DNA from: an uncultured Porphyromonadaceae bacterium
GTDB taxonomy: Bacteria > Bacteroidota > Bacteroidia > Bacteroidales > Muribaculaceae
Assembly: GCA_902491515.1 (NCBI GenBank)
Contig: CABUIC010000010.1
Span: 22,153-86,152 of the forward strand
Length of the DNA stretch: 64,000 bases
Reading direction: 5' to 3'
The position numbers and the translations under genes were made by a program. The notes beneath the pieces were generated by a model, which saw only the letters and a program-made list of their open reading frames with translations, ran no database searches and was not told the DNA's origin. Numbering within the stretch: position 1 is the stretch's first letter; each line of letters opens with the position of its first letter. Shown here one piece after another: positions 34,466 to 43,384 of this stretch.

Positions 34466-36262
34466 ATGTATATGAACCGTTTTTTACTCTGCATCGCAGT
34501 GCTCTTTTGTGCGTCGGTCTTTTGTTCCGTCCACGCCTCCACACCGGATTTCGACAGTGAAGTCGAGCGGGTCAATGCCTATTTGAACACCGAGCCTGAC
34601 AGCGCCGTTATTCTTGCTGACCGTATTCTCTCCGAATATGGCCGGAAGCTCTCACCGGCGCAGAAAGCGTCCTTTCTCCTCATAAAAGGCAACGGTCAGT
34701 TCAACCAGGGACAGACAGACGCGGCCCTGAGCAGTATGGAAGCGGCCATAGGCGTTTCCCGCGAAGCTGCCGACACGGCCATGCTCATCGAGGGGCTTAG
34801 CGATGCGGGTATTCTCTACCGTGTGAGCGACCGTGCCGACAAGGCTCTTGAATACTACAATGAAGCCCTCGCCCTTGTGCGGGCCGGCGGTGACAAGGAG
34901 GACGAGTCGGCTCTTCTCACGTCCATCGCCTGTCTATATGCCAACACAGGGCGTATCGCCGACGCCGTGCCCTATGCCCGCAAGGCCGCAAGGCTCGCCG
35001 AGGAGACCGGGGAACTTGAGGCCGTGATGTATGCCTGCTCGCAGGCCGGAGCTATCCTCTTCCTCGCCGGAGAGCGTGAGGAGGGGCTCGACGTAGAGCG
35101 ACGCATCCTTGCGCTCGCACGCTCAAAAGCCTCCCCGCGCCATGAGATGAAGACCTATACCGCAATGATTCATATCTTCAACGCGATGGAGCTTCCCGAT
35201 TCCGCCGACCGCTATATCGCCGAGGGCGAGAAGGTTCTCCGCCGCCTCCCCGAAGGCTCGATGGAGAGCGTCGGCTTTATGGAAGAAGTTGCCAAGGTGC
35301 TTTCCGACAGGGGCGATTATGCCGGAAGTAAGCGTGTGTTGCAGCATCTGCTGGAGCTGGACGATGCCGTGCTGTTCATGCCGAAAGACAAGCTTTGGCA
35401 ACGTATGGCCCGCAATTATTCCGGAATGGGGATGGCCGATAGCGCCGCAGCGGCATATGAGCGCAGCATCGCCGTTGCCGACAGTCTCCGGGCCGGCGAA
35501 ATCGACAATCAGCTCAGCGAGTTCAACGTCCGCTACGGAGCGATGGAGAAGGAACTGGAAATCGCTCACCTGCGCGAGGAGCAGGCCCGCGGACGGACCA
35601 GCACTCTGGCATGGCTGGGTTCGGCCGTGCTGCTGATTGTCGTTCTGGTGGCGTGGCTCATGGTCAGCCGCCGCAGGCAGGCCGTCGAGCGCATACGCCA
35701 GAAGCTGCGCGGAGTGGAGGAGGAGCGCGAGAGAGTGGCCCGCGACCTCCACGACGGCGTCTGCAGCGACCTTTATGCCGTGCGTCTGATGATGCACGCC
35801 GGCAACCCTCAGGCTCTTGAAGAGCTCAAACGTGTCGACGCCGAGGTGCGCAACATCTCTCACGAACTGATGCCTCCCGCTTTTTCCCGCTCCGACCTTC
35901 TCGAACTGCTCGAGGACCTCAGCCGCCGCACCGGCGGATTTCTGCGTGTCAGCGGAGAGGAGGGTCTCGGAATGCCCTCGACGGAGGTGTCCTTCCAGCT
36001 CTACCGCATCGTGCAGGAGCTCACCACAAACATCCGCAAGCACACCGATGCTCCGGATGCTTCCCTGAGTGTGACGGCCCTGCCGGACGGCGCTCTTTTG
36101 CTCTCGCTCGTCTATCAACCCCTGTCTTCAGCGCAGTTCGCCTCGGACGGCGGAGGGATAGGTCTGGAGACAATCCGGACCCGCACCGAACTGATAGGCG
36201 CGCATATTTCACGCCGCACCGAAGGCGGCACTATCATTATTGAAATCAAGACAGAGAAATGA
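34466..36262 (+). CDS. TPR sensor histidine kinase (HisKA_3 type)
   Basis: A 598-residue membrane kinase. After a signal sequence there are about 330 residues of TPR repeats (periplasmic), one membrane helix (TLAWLGSAVLLIVVLVAWLMV, about 380-400), a coiled coil, HisKA_3 with the phosphorylated His429 in RDLHDG, and a HATPase_c domain with QELTTNIRKHTD and GGGIGLETIRTRTEL. It is the NarX/LiaS-like architecture with TPR sensing, common in Bacteroidetes. Its stop overlaps the response-regulator ATG (36259), so they form a pair. A second ATG at 34472 is equally possible. The signal sensed is unknown. Confidence 0.92.
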   Translation: MYMNRFLLCIAVLFCASVFCSVHASTPDFDSEVERVNAYLNTEPDSAVILADRILSEYGRKLSPAQKASFLLIKGNGQFNQGQTDAALSSMEAAIGVSREAADTAMLIEGLSDAGILYRVSDRADKALEYYNEALALVRAGGDKEDESALLTSIACLYANTGRIADAVPYARKAARLAEETGELEAVMYACSQAGAILFLAGEREEGLDVERRILALARSKASPRHEMKTYTAMIHIFNAMELPDSADRYIAEGEKVLRRLPEGSMESVGFMEEVAKVLSDRGDYAGSKRVLQHLLELDDAVLFMPKDKLWQRMARNYSGMGMADSAAAAYERSIAVADSLRAGEIDNQLSEFNVRYGAMEKELEIAHLREEQARGRTSTLAWLGSAVLLIVVLVAWLMVSRRRQAVERIRQKLRGVEEERERVARDLHDGVCSDLYAVRLMMHAGNPQALEELKRVDAEVRNISHELMPPAFSRSDLLELLEDLSRRTGGFLRVSGEEGLGMPSTEVSFQLYRIVQELTTNIRKHTDAPDASLSVTALPDGALLLSLVYQPLSSAQFASDGGGIGLETIRTRTELIGAHISRRTEGGTIIIEIKTEK

Positions 36263-36879
36263 AGATCCGCAATATCCTTATTGTCGATGACCATCCCATT
36301 GTGCTCATGGGGCTGAGACAGCTTGTGAGCACAAGTCAGCCCGAAGCGAGGATTGATACGGCGGCAAGCATCGCCGAACTCGACACCCGTCTCGCCGGCG
36401 GCGTTTATCAGCTGTGTGTGCTGGACATCGAGATGCCCGGCGTGAATGGCTTTGAACTGCTGTGGCGCCTGCGCCGCGAACGGCCCGGCATGAGGATTGT
36501 GGTCAACACTATCCATGAGCAGGTGTGGTACGTCCGCGAGTTTTTAGCCGCCGGTGTCGAGGGCATTTCCTTCAAGAGCGCCGAGCCCGAGGAACTGGCC
36601 GAGGTCATCCGCTGTGTGGCGGCCGGGGAGAAATGCTTCTGCCGTCAGGCCCGCAGAATTATTCAGGCTATTCCGGATAATATCATGCCTTCGCGGCGCG
36701 AGGTACAGGTGCTCCGCGCGCTGGCCGACGGCAAGACGACAGCGGAAATCGCCGGCGAGCTATTCGTGACCCCGAACACGGTGGAAACACACCGCCGGCG
36801 CCTTCTGGAGAAGTTCGGGGCTAAAAACACAATCGACCTTCTCACCAAGGCTTCGGCAATGGGCATTATAAATTTCTGA
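36259..36879 (+). CDS. NarL/FixJ-family response regulator
   Basis: A 206-residue response regulator. The receiver domain has the acidic pair in IVDDHP, phospho-acceptor Asp56 in VLDIEMPG, threonine in NTIHE and lysine in SFKS. A LuxR-type helix-turn-helix follows (PSRREVQVLRALADGKTTAEIAGELFVTPNTVETHRRRLLEKFG). It is translationally coupled to the TPR kinase, which should phosphorylate it. Likely targets include its neighbours, but this is a guess. Confidence 0.95.
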   Translation: MKIRNILIVDDHPIVLMGLRQLVSTSQPEARIDTAASIAELDTRLAGGVYQLCVLDIEMPGVNGFELLWRLRRERPGMRIVVNTIHEQVWYVREFLAAGVEGISFKSAEPEELAEVIRCVAAGEKCFCRQARRIIQAIPDNIMPSRREVQVLRALADGKTTAEIAGELFVTPNTVETHRRRLLEKFGAKNTIDLLTKASAMGIINF

Positions 36880-36930
36880 CCCGACGAGCCGCTCCGCCCA
36901 TTCTATAACGTATTAATAACAAACGAGTAG

Positions 36931-36950
36931 GGACGTGCCATGGCACGTCC
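36931..36950. repeat. REP-like palindrome, class B
   Basis: A perfect 20-bp palindrome with half GGACGTGCCA, preceded by GAGTAG and followed by GCCCCGC. Confidence 0.88.
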
Positions 36951-37002
36951 GCCCCGCAAAAACATTCTTTTTCGAGCCAAACCCCCATCGACGATGCAAG
37001 GC

Positions 37003-37080
37003 CGCCAAACCCCGCGATGTCAATTATCGAACGATACAAACCCGCCAAAACCTCGCGAACTCAATTATCGAACTGTAGGG
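37003..37080. repeat. Two tandem 40-bp units beside REP elements
   Basis: Units beginning CGCCAAAC (37003) and CGCCAAAA (37043) both continue with TCAATTATCGAAC near their ends. The second unit runs into the REP element at 37079. The gap 36880-37193 between the regulator and folK holds only these repeats. Confidence 0.7.
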
Positions 37081-37099
37081 ACGCACGGCTCGTGCGTCC
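37079..37099. repeat. REP-like palindrome, class A
   Basis: Arms GGACGCAC/GTGCGTCC around GGCTC, preceded by AACTGTAG. It is paired with an inverted copy 35 bases further on. Confidence 0.88.
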
Positions 37100-37134
37100 T
37101 AATTAACCATCTAAGGCTCAAAGCTTTGCAAAAA

Positions 37135-37155
37135 GGACGCACGAGCCGTGCGTCC
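37135..37155. repeat. REP-like palindrome, class A, inverted copy
   Basis: Arms GGACGCAC/GTGCGTCC around GAGCC, followed by CTACAATAC, the inverse of the flank at 37071. Together with 37079 it forms a head-to-head REP pair. Confidence 0.88.
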
Positions 37156-37193
37156 CTACAATACGTGGATTTGCGTATCCCGTATTTTATTGG

Positions 37194-37628
37194 CTATGAG
37201 CCTCCTTCCAGCTCCCTCTTCGGCCCCGTTACGAACGGGCGCTCGGACGCGCGGGGGTGGGGCAGCTGCAGCTCCGGGGTGTCGAGCCGGATTCCGGCGG
37301 TGATGAGGTCTATGTCAATCTCGCGGTCGCGGTAGCTGCCGTCGGCATTGCGGTGCGGGGCGTCCGAGATGCTCCGCTCTATTTTTTGTATGTCCCTGAA
37401 TATGTTGAGCACGCGCTCTGCGGTCGCAGGGCCGGGAAGGTCGGCCATTACACCTATATTCAGGAACTCGTTCGGCGAGTCGAAGCCCCAGGGGTCGGAG
37501 CACACCGGCGCCGAGTAAGCCGTGCGTCCTCCGCAGCGGGAAAAGTATAAGGAAACAGCGGCAAGCGCTTCCCGGATGCGGGTCCGGCGCTTGTCGCTGT
37601 TCGAGCCTATGTTGAGATGCAGACGCAT
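37194..37628 (-). CDS. folK: 2-amino-4-hydroxy-6-hydroxymethyldihydropteridine pyrophosphokinase
   Basis: FolK (HPPK), 144 residues, transfers pyrophosphate from ATP to the pterin in folate synthesis. Visible motifs are IGSNS near the start, PVCSDPWGF, FLNIGV and the signature RDREIDIDLI, then LQLPHPRASERPFV. Typical FolK continues with a PL-x-E-I-x-P end of about 15 more residues; this one ends TGPKRELEGGS, so the C-terminus is short and divergent. Its start overlaps the infB stop at 37628, making it the last gene of the rimP unit. A REP pair lies just behind it. Confidence 0.88.
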   Translation of the reverse strand: MRLHLNIGSNSDKRRTRIREALAAVSLYFSRCGGRTAYSAPVCSDPWGFDSPNEFLNIGVMADLPGPATAERVLNIFRDIQKIERSISDAPHRNADGSYRDREIDIDLITAGIRLDTPELQLPHPRASERPFVTGPKRELEGGS

Positions 37629-40555
37629 CAGAGTTCGCGGGAGACTTCCACTTCCTCGAAGCCCTCGATGATGTCGCCGATCTGGATGTCGTTGTATCCG
37701 GCGATGGACAGACCGCAGTCGTATCCGGCGAGCACTTCCTTGGCATCGTCCTTGAAGCGCTTGAGCGAGCCGAGCTCGCCGGTGTAGCGCACGATGCCGT
37801 CGCGGATGAGGCGCACCTTCGTTCCTCGCTTGATCTTGCCGTCGCGGACCATGGCACCGGCGATGGTGCCGACCTTCGAGATTTTGTAGGTCTCGAGCAC
37901 TTCGGCGGTGCCGGTGACTTCTTCCTTGAGCTCGGGGGCAAGCATTCCTGCCATGGCGTCCTTCACTTCCTCGATGGCCTGATAAATGACCGAGTAGAGG
38001 CGGATTTCGACGCCTTCGCGCTCGGCGGCACGGCGTGCGGCCTGCGAGGGACGAACCTGGAAGCCGATGATTACGGCGTCGGAGGCGGCGGCGAGCGTCA
38101 CGTCGCTCTCTGAAATCTCGCCGACGGCCTTGTGGAGCACGTTGACCTGAATTTCCTCGGTGGAGAGCTTGATGAGCGAGTCGGAGAGGGCCTCGATGGA
38201 GCCGTCCACATCGCCCTTGACGATGATGTTGAGCTCCTGGAAGTTGCCGATGGCGCGGCGGCGCCCGATGTCCTCGAGGGTGAGAATCTTGGTGGTGCGC
38301 AGACCTTGTTCGCGCTGGAGCTGTTCGCGCTTGTTGGCGATCTCGCGGGCTTCCTGCTCGGTGGAGAGCACGTTGAATGTGTCGCCGGCGGTGGGAGCGC
38401 CGTTGAGGCCGAGGATAAGGGCCGGCATGGCGGGACCCGCCTCCTTGATGCGCTGGTTGCGCTCGTTGAACATGGCCTTCACCTTGCCGAAGTGGTTACC
38501 GGCGAGGACAATGTCGCCCACGTGGAGCGTGCCGTTCTGAACAAGGACGTTGGCCACGTAGCCGCGGCCCTTGTCGAGAGAGGATTCGATGATTGTGCCT
38601 ACGGCCTGGCGCTCGGGATTGGCCTTGAGGTCGAGCATCTCGGCTTCGAGAAGCACTTTTTCCATGAGCTCGTCGACGCCGATGCCTTTCTTGGCGGAGA
38701 TGTCCTGACTCTGGTATTTGCCGCCCCAGTCCTCGACGAGATAGTTCATCGCGGCGAGTTCCTCCTTGATTTTGTCGGGGTTGGCGTGGGGCTTGTCGAT
38801 TTTGTTGATGGCGAACACGATGGGCACGCCGGCGGCGGAGGCGTGGTTGATGGCCTCGACCGTCTGGGGCATCACGGAGTCGTCGGCGGCGACGATGATG
38901 ATACAGATGTCAGTCACCTTGGCGCCGCGGGCGCGCATGGCCGTGAAAGCCTCGTGCCCCGGGGTGTCGAGGAAGGTGATGTGTCGGCCGTCGGAGAGCG
39001 TCACGGAGTAGGAGCCGATGTGCTGGGTGATTCCGCCGGCCTCGCCGGCGATGACGTTGGCCTTGCGGATATAGTCGAGGAGCGAGGTCTTGCCGTGGTC
39101 GACGTGGCCCATGACGGTCACTACCGGCGGACGGCTGACGAGGTCCTCCTCTGAGTCCTCTTCCTGGTGGATGGCGTCGGCGACTTCAGCGGAGACGTAT
39201 TCGGTGGTGAAGCCGAATTCCTCGGCCACGATGTTGATGGTCTCGGCATCGAGGCGCTGGTTTATGCTTACCATCACGCCGAGGTTCATGCACGTGGCGA
39301 TGACCTGGTTGATGGGCACGTCCATCATAATCGAGAGGTCGTGCACGGTCACGAACTCCGTGAGCTTCAGAACGGTGCTCTCGGCCTGTTCGGCGCGCTG
39401 GGCCTCGCGCTCGCGCTGGGCGTTGGCCTCGCGCTTCTCCTTGCGCCACTTGGCGCCCTTCTTGACGCCTTTGTCCTTGGCCGTAAGGCGCGCGAGGGTT
39501 TCCTTTACCTGCTTGGATACGTCCTCGTCGCTTACTTCGGGCTGGGGTGCCGGAGCGTTGCGGCGCTGTCCGCGTCCTTTCTGCTCATTGTTGCGGGGGT
39601 TCTGGCCGCGGTTGTCGTTTCCGCGTCCGCCGCCCTGACCGCCGCGTCCGCCGCGGGGCGCGTCCGAGCCTACGGAGGCTACGCCCTGACCGGCTTTCTC
39701 GATGTCCACGCGTTCCTTGCCGGTGATGCGGCGGCGCTTCTTGCGGTCGCCGGAAACTTCGCCCTGACGCTCGTTGCGGCGTTCTTCCTTGGTCTTCTTC
39801 TTGGGACGCACGCTCTGGTTAAGGGCCGAGAGGTCGATTTTGCCTACGACCTTGGGAGTCGTGACGGGTTTGGGAGTGCCCAGCGAAAAGATTTCCGTCT
39901 TGGGCTCCTCGGGAGCCGACGATGGCTTCTCCGAGGCCTGAGCGGGAGCGGCCTCGGGCTTGGGTTCTTCTTTTTTCTGCGCGGGAGCCGGGGTTTCCTC
40001 AGGTTTTGCCGTGGCGGGAGCTTCCGGGGCTTTATCCGCGGGTTTCTCGACGGAAGGAGCGGCCTTGGGCGCTTCCGCTACGGGTGCGGGCGTCTCGGCA
40101 GGCTTCTTGGCGGCCGGAGCCTCGGGCGCTTTTTCCGCAGGCTTTTCGGGAGTCTTCTCCACCGGCTTGGCAATGGGCTTTTCCGCGGGTTTGGGAGCTT
40201 CCGGCTTGGGCTTCACGGGATTTCCGTGCTTGTCGAGCTCTATTTTGCCCAGAATGCGGGGGCCGGCAGGACGGGTGGTCTCGGCTGTCGGCGCAGGTGC
40301 CGCTGTCGGGCGTTCCTCCGGTCGGGAGATATTTTTGGATGAGTCGGCCTGCTGTTTCTTACGGACGGGGGGCACGCTGTCGCGCATGGCGCGGTCGGCC
40401 TTGAATTCGTTCATAAGCATGTCGACGACATCCTCCTCGAGACGCGTGTTGGGGGTTTCGACCACGCTTATGTTCTTCTTGCGCAGCGACTCGTAGACCG
40501 TCTCGACGGAGATGTTGAGGTCTCTTGCTATATTGCTTATTTTGACTTTCGCCAT
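37628..40555 (-). CDS. infB: Translation initiation factor IF-2
   Basis: IF-2, 975 residues, is the GTPase that brings initiator tRNA to the 30S subunit. The N-terminus has an IF2N winged-helix segment (KISNIARDLNISVETVYE), then about 300 residues of low-complexity Pro/Ala/Lys/Glu and Gly/Arg-rich linker. The G domain follows with GHVDHGKTS, DTPGHEAF and NKIDK, then domains II, III and IV. Length is within the Bacteroidetes range. It is co-transcribed with nusA upstream and overlaps folK downstream. Confidence 0.98.
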   Translation of the reverse strand: MAKVKISNIARDLNISVETVYESLRKKNISVVETPNTRLEEDVVDMLMNEFKADRAMRDSVPPVRKKQQADSSKNISRPEERPTAAPAPTAETTRPAGPRILGKIELDKHGNPVKPKPEAPKPAEKPIAKPVEKTPEKPAEKAPEAPAAKKPAETPAPVAEAPKAAPSVEKPADKAPEAPATAKPEETPAPAQKKEEPKPEAAPAQASEKPSSAPEEPKTEIFSLGTPKPVTTPKVVGKIDLSALNQSVRPKKKTKEERRNERQGEVSGDRKKRRRITGKERVDIEKAGQGVASVGSDAPRGGRGGQGGGRGNDNRGQNPRNNEQKGRGQRRNAPAPQPEVSDEDVSKQVKETLARLTAKDKGVKKGAKWRKEKREANAQREREAQRAEQAESTVLKLTEFVTVHDLSIMMDVPINQVIATCMNLGVMVSINQRLDAETINIVAEEFGFTTEYVSAEVADAIHQEEDSEEDLVSRPPVVTVMGHVDHGKTSLLDYIRKANVIAGEAGGITQHIGSYSVTLSDGRHITFLDTPGHEAFTAMRARGAKVTDICIIIVAADDSVMPQTVEAINHASAAGVPIVFAINKIDKPHANPDKIKEELAAMNYLVEDWGGKYQSQDISAKKGIGVDELMEKVLLEAEMLDLKANPERQAVGTIIESSLDKGRGYVANVLVQNGTLHVGDIVLAGNHFGKVKAMFNERNQRIKEAGPAMPALILGLNGAPTAGDTFNVLSTEQEAREIANKREQLQREQGLRTTKILTLEDIGRRRAIGNFQELNIIVKGDVDGSIEALSDSLIKLSTEEIQVNVLHKAVGEISESDVTLAAASDAVIIGFQVRPSQAARRAAEREGVEIRLYSVIYQAIEEVKDAMAGMLAPELKEEVTGTAEVLETYKISKVGTIAGAMVRDGKIKRGTKVRLIRDGIVRYTGELGSLKRFKDDAKEVLAGYDCGLSIAGYNDIQIGDIIEGFEEVEVSREL

Positions 40556-40652
40556 ATGATGGTTTTGCTTGTTTTAGAGGTTGGAAAACTTGGAACGGGG
40601 AGCGATTTCCGGCCCGGTAGGCCGGGAGGGGGAGGAGAGGTGGCCGACTCCG

Positions 40653-41990
40653 CTATTCCTCGTTCTTCTCAGGAGCCGCGTCTCCTTCGGGTGCGGCCTC
40701 GGGAGCGGTCTCCTCCTCTTCGTCGTCCGCCTCGTCTTCTTCGTATTCGCGGCGGAGAATGGCGATTACCTCGTCGATGGTGTTCTCCTCGAGGTCGCTC
40801 TTGTCGATGAGCTCCTGACGGGAGGTGTGGAGGACGGACTGTGCGGTCACGCAACCCATGTCCTTGAGGGCGTCGATTACCCAGCCGTCGATTTCGTCCT
40901 TGAAGTCGTCGAGGAAGATGTCGTCCTCGTAAATCATCTCGGTATCGCGGTAGACGTCGATAGTGAAGCCGGTGAGCATCTGCGCGAGCTTGATGTTCTG
41001 GCCGCCCTTGCCGATTGCGAGGGACACTTCCTCGGGACGGAGGAAGACTTCGGCCTTCTTCGTCTCTTCGTCGACGCGGATTGTCGAGATGCGTGCGGGC
41101 GAGAGTGCGCGCTGGATAAGGAGGGAGGGATTGGTGGTGTAGTGGATTACGTCGATGTTCTCGTTCCGGAGCTCACGGACGATGCCGTGGATTCGGGAGC
41201 CCTTGACGCCCACGCACGCTCCAACGGGATCGATGCGGTCGTCGAAGCTCTCGACGGCGATTTTCGCGCGCTCGCCGGGGATACGGGCCACGGCCTTGAT
41301 GCTGATGAGGCCGTCGTGGATTTCGGGAACTTCAAGCTCGAAGAGGCGGCGCAGGAAGTTGGGGCTCGTGCGGCTTACTGTAATCTTGGGATTGTTGTTC
41401 TTGTTGTCGACGTTGCTTACCACGGCGCGGATTGTCTCGCCCTTGCGGAAGAAATCGCCGGGAATGGATTCGTTCTTGGGAAGGAGAAGCTCGTTGTTGT
41501 CGGCGTCGAGAAGCAGAGTCTCGCGGCTCCATACCTGATATACCTCGCCCGTCACGAGTTCGCCCTCGAGGTCCTTGAACTTGGCGTAGACGGCTTCTTT
41601 CTGTAGGTCGAGGATTCGGCTCTGTAGAGTCTGGCGCAGGTTGAGGATTGCGCGGCGGCCGAATTTGTCGAAGATAATCTCGCGGGAATGTTCCTCGCCG
41701 ACCTCGGCCTCGGGGTCGTCGTCGGCGCGGGCGTCGCTGAGCGAAATCTGCAGGTTCTTGTCAACGACTTCGCCGTCGGGCACTACTTTGAGATTCTGGA
41801 AAATCTGCACATAGCCTTTGTCGGGGTTCAGGATTACGTCGAGATTTTCGTCTGTGCCGAACATCTTGGACAGCACATTGCGAAACGACTCTTCGAGCAC
41901 GCTGATAAGGGTGGAACGGTCGATGTTCTTCAGTTCTTTGAATTCCGAGAACTGTTCCACCATGTTGGGAGTTTCCTCTTTCTTAGCCAT
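40653..41990 (-). CDS. nusA: Transcription termination/antitermination factor NusA
   Basis: NusA, 445 residues, binds RNA polymerase and nascent RNA. It has the N-terminal polymerase-binding domain, an S1 domain with GEVYQVWSRETLLLDADNNELLLPKNE, and two KH domains with VGACVGVKGSRIHGIVRELRNENIDVI and IGKGGQNIKLAQMLTG. The acidic C-terminal tail (EEDEADDEEEETAPEAAPEGDAAPEKNEE) replaces the AR repeats of E. coli NusA. It follows rimP by 34 bases. Confidence 0.97.
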   Translation of the reverse strand: MAKKEETPNMVEQFSEFKELKNIDRSTLISVLEESFRNVLSKMFGTDENLDVILNPDKGYVQIFQNLKVVPDGEVVDKNLQISLSDARADDDPEAEVGEEHSREIIFDKFGRRAILNLRQTLQSRILDLQKEAVYAKFKDLEGELVTGEVYQVWSRETLLLDADNNELLLPKNESIPGDFFRKGETIRAVVSNVDNKNNNPKITVSRTSPNFLRRLFELEVPEIHDGLISIKAVARIPGERAKIAVESFDDRIDPVGACVGVKGSRIHGIVRELRNENIDVIHYTTNPSLLIQRALSPARISTIRVDEETKKAEVFLRPEEVSLAIGKGGQNIKLAQMLTGFTIDVYRDTEMIYEDDIFLDDFKDEIDGWVIDALKDMGCVTAQSVLHTSRQELIDKSDLEENTIDEVIAILRREYEEDEADDEEEETAPEAAPEGDAAPEKNEE

Positions 41991-42024
41991 ATATCGTGTT
42001 GTGTTAGAAGTTTGCGGTTGATAA

Positions 42025-42513
42025 TCAGAATTTCAGGTCGTAGACCACGCTCTTGCATCCGGCGGTGTCGAGGGCGATGTCCTCCTCGCGGATTACCGGG
42101 CGCTTCGCCCCCGGCTCTTTCACCTTGGCCGTGACCGTGAGGGTGAAGCGCACGTCGCGGGGGTCGCCGCTCTCTCCGGCTTCGGCCGAGGAGAGGCGGC
42201 CGCGGAGTTTCCGGCCGTCGCGTGTCAGCACCACCATGTCGTTGCCGAGGTTCTTCCGGAACTGGCGGAGGACCTTGAGGGGCGCTGTGAGGCCTGACGA
42301 GCCCACCTCGAGTTCGTAGTCCTCGACTTCGCGGTCGAACACGCTTTCTATGTCGCGCGTGAGGGCCACGCATTCGTCGATGTCGACTTTCGTGTCGGAG
42401 TCGATTTCTACGTTGATTTCATTCGAGGGGCTCACTCGCAGCTCTACAAGGTAGAGGTCGGAGCCTTCGAGGGAGCGCTCGATGGTCTGGAGCAGGAGGT
42501 CTTTGTCTATCAT
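42025..42513 (-). CDS. rimP: Ribosome maturation factor RimP
   Basis: RimP, 162 residues, assists 30S maturation. It shows the N-terminal alpha/beta part (NVEIDSDTKVDIDECVALTRDIE) and the family motif YELEVGSSGLTAPLKVLRQFRKNLG, then an Sm-like C-terminal part. It is the first gene of the rimP-nusA-infB-folK unit. A -7 box lies about 100 bases upstream. Confidence 0.95.
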   Translation of the reverse strand: MIDKDLLLQTIERSLEGSDLYLVELRVSPSNEINVEIDSDTKVDIDECVALTRDIESVFDREVEDYELEVGSSGLTAPLKVLRQFRKNLGNDMVVLTRDGRKLRGRLSSAEAGESGDPRDVRFTLTVTAKVKEPGAKRPVIREEDIALDTAGCKSVVYDLKF

Positions 42514-42612
42514 ATTGTTTTGCCGCGCCGGGCCGTGTTTTGTTGTCCGTTTTTATGCAAAGAGGAGGAAGCTGTGAGCCCCCTCCTTCGCAGGTTTCTG
42601 AAGTTCTTACCG

Positions 42613-42620
42613 CAAAGATA
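42613..42620 (-). promoter_or_regulatory. -7 box upstream of rimP
   Basis: TATCTTTG (42620-42613) matches TAnnTTTG. No -33 box is seen at the right spacing. The leader would be about 95 bases. Confidence 0.55.
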
Positions 42621-42723
42621 CGAAAAATTCCGCTATATAATAATAAGGTGTATCTATCTGTGAAAGTAAAATAAAAGCTCTAAAGCCCCCGTTGCTCGCG
42701 CCTAAGTCCCTGAAAACGTGTAG

Positions 42724-42743
42724 GGACGTGCCATGGTGCGTCC
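42724..42743. repeat. REP-like palindrome, class B
   Basis: Half GGACGTGCCA followed by TGGTGCGTCC, one base off a perfect palindrome, preceded by TGTAG. It lies between rimP and the DUF488 gene; nothing else is seen there. Confidence 0.82.
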
Positions 42744-42804
42744 GCTCCGGGAATGCAAAACGCCAATGAGTGCTTTAACTTTCATTGCTAAACAATATGA
42801 AAGT

Positions 42805-43185
42805 TTAACTTATTTTCTGCCGCAAATACTCTGCGAGCACCACCTCGTTGTTGTGCTCCCCGTCGCGCGAGGAGTAGAGCAGCGTCACCAAGGGTCGCCC
42901 CTTCAGCGTCTCCGCGAGCTTTACGGCCGCAGGGTTAGCGGCTAGCTCCGCGAGGTATCGTCGCCGGAACGCGTCCCAGCGCCCGTCGGGGTCGGCGTGG
43001 AACCACTCCCGCAACCACTCCCGCAACTCCGTGGAAGGGGCTACATCCTTGGCCCACAGGTCGTAATGGAATCGTTCTTTCGACTCGCCTCGAGGCCAGA
43101 GCCGATCGGCATAAACGCGGAAACCGTCTTCCGCAGGCATCCCCGCAGGGTCATCATAAACCCGTTTGATTTCTATCTTTGTCAT
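42805..43185 (-). CDS. DUF488 family protein (YeaO-like)
   Basis: A 126-residue cytosolic protein of the DUF488 family. Motifs are KRVYDDPAGMPAEDGFRVYADRLWPRG, LWAKDVAPSTELREWL and PLVTLLYSSRDGEHNNEVVLAEYL. The biochemical role of the family is not settled. It is a single gene, divergent from the promoter at 43208-43239. Confidence 0.88.
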   Translation of the reverse strand: MTKIEIKRVYDDPAGMPAEDGFRVYADRLWPRGESKERFHYDLWAKDVAPSTELREWLREWFHADPDGRWDAFRRRYLAELAANPAAVKLAETLKGRPLVTLLYSSRDGEHNNEVVLAEYLRQKIS

Positions 43186-43207
43186 GTAAAGAGAACGCCC
43201 CGCAGCG

Positions 43208-43239
43208 TTTGGCTGTTCAGAAAAAATTGCATAACTTTG
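43208..43239 (+). promoter_or_regulatory. Strong promoter before the decayed TPR/AraC gene
   Basis: TTTG (43208-43211), 20 bases, TAACTTTG (43232-43239), a full consensus match. The leader before 43385 is about 140 bases and holds nothing else recognisable. Confidence 0.82.
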
Positions 43240-43384
43240 CGCGCAGACAACACCGAAAACTAAACTAAATAAGAGTGTCTAAATTTCGCTATGTGCTGAT
43301 GGAAAGCGAAAAGTGTCGCAAATCCCCTCTTCTATATAATTAATTCTAATGTACTGATAATTGATTTTCCTCCCTCCTCCCTCG

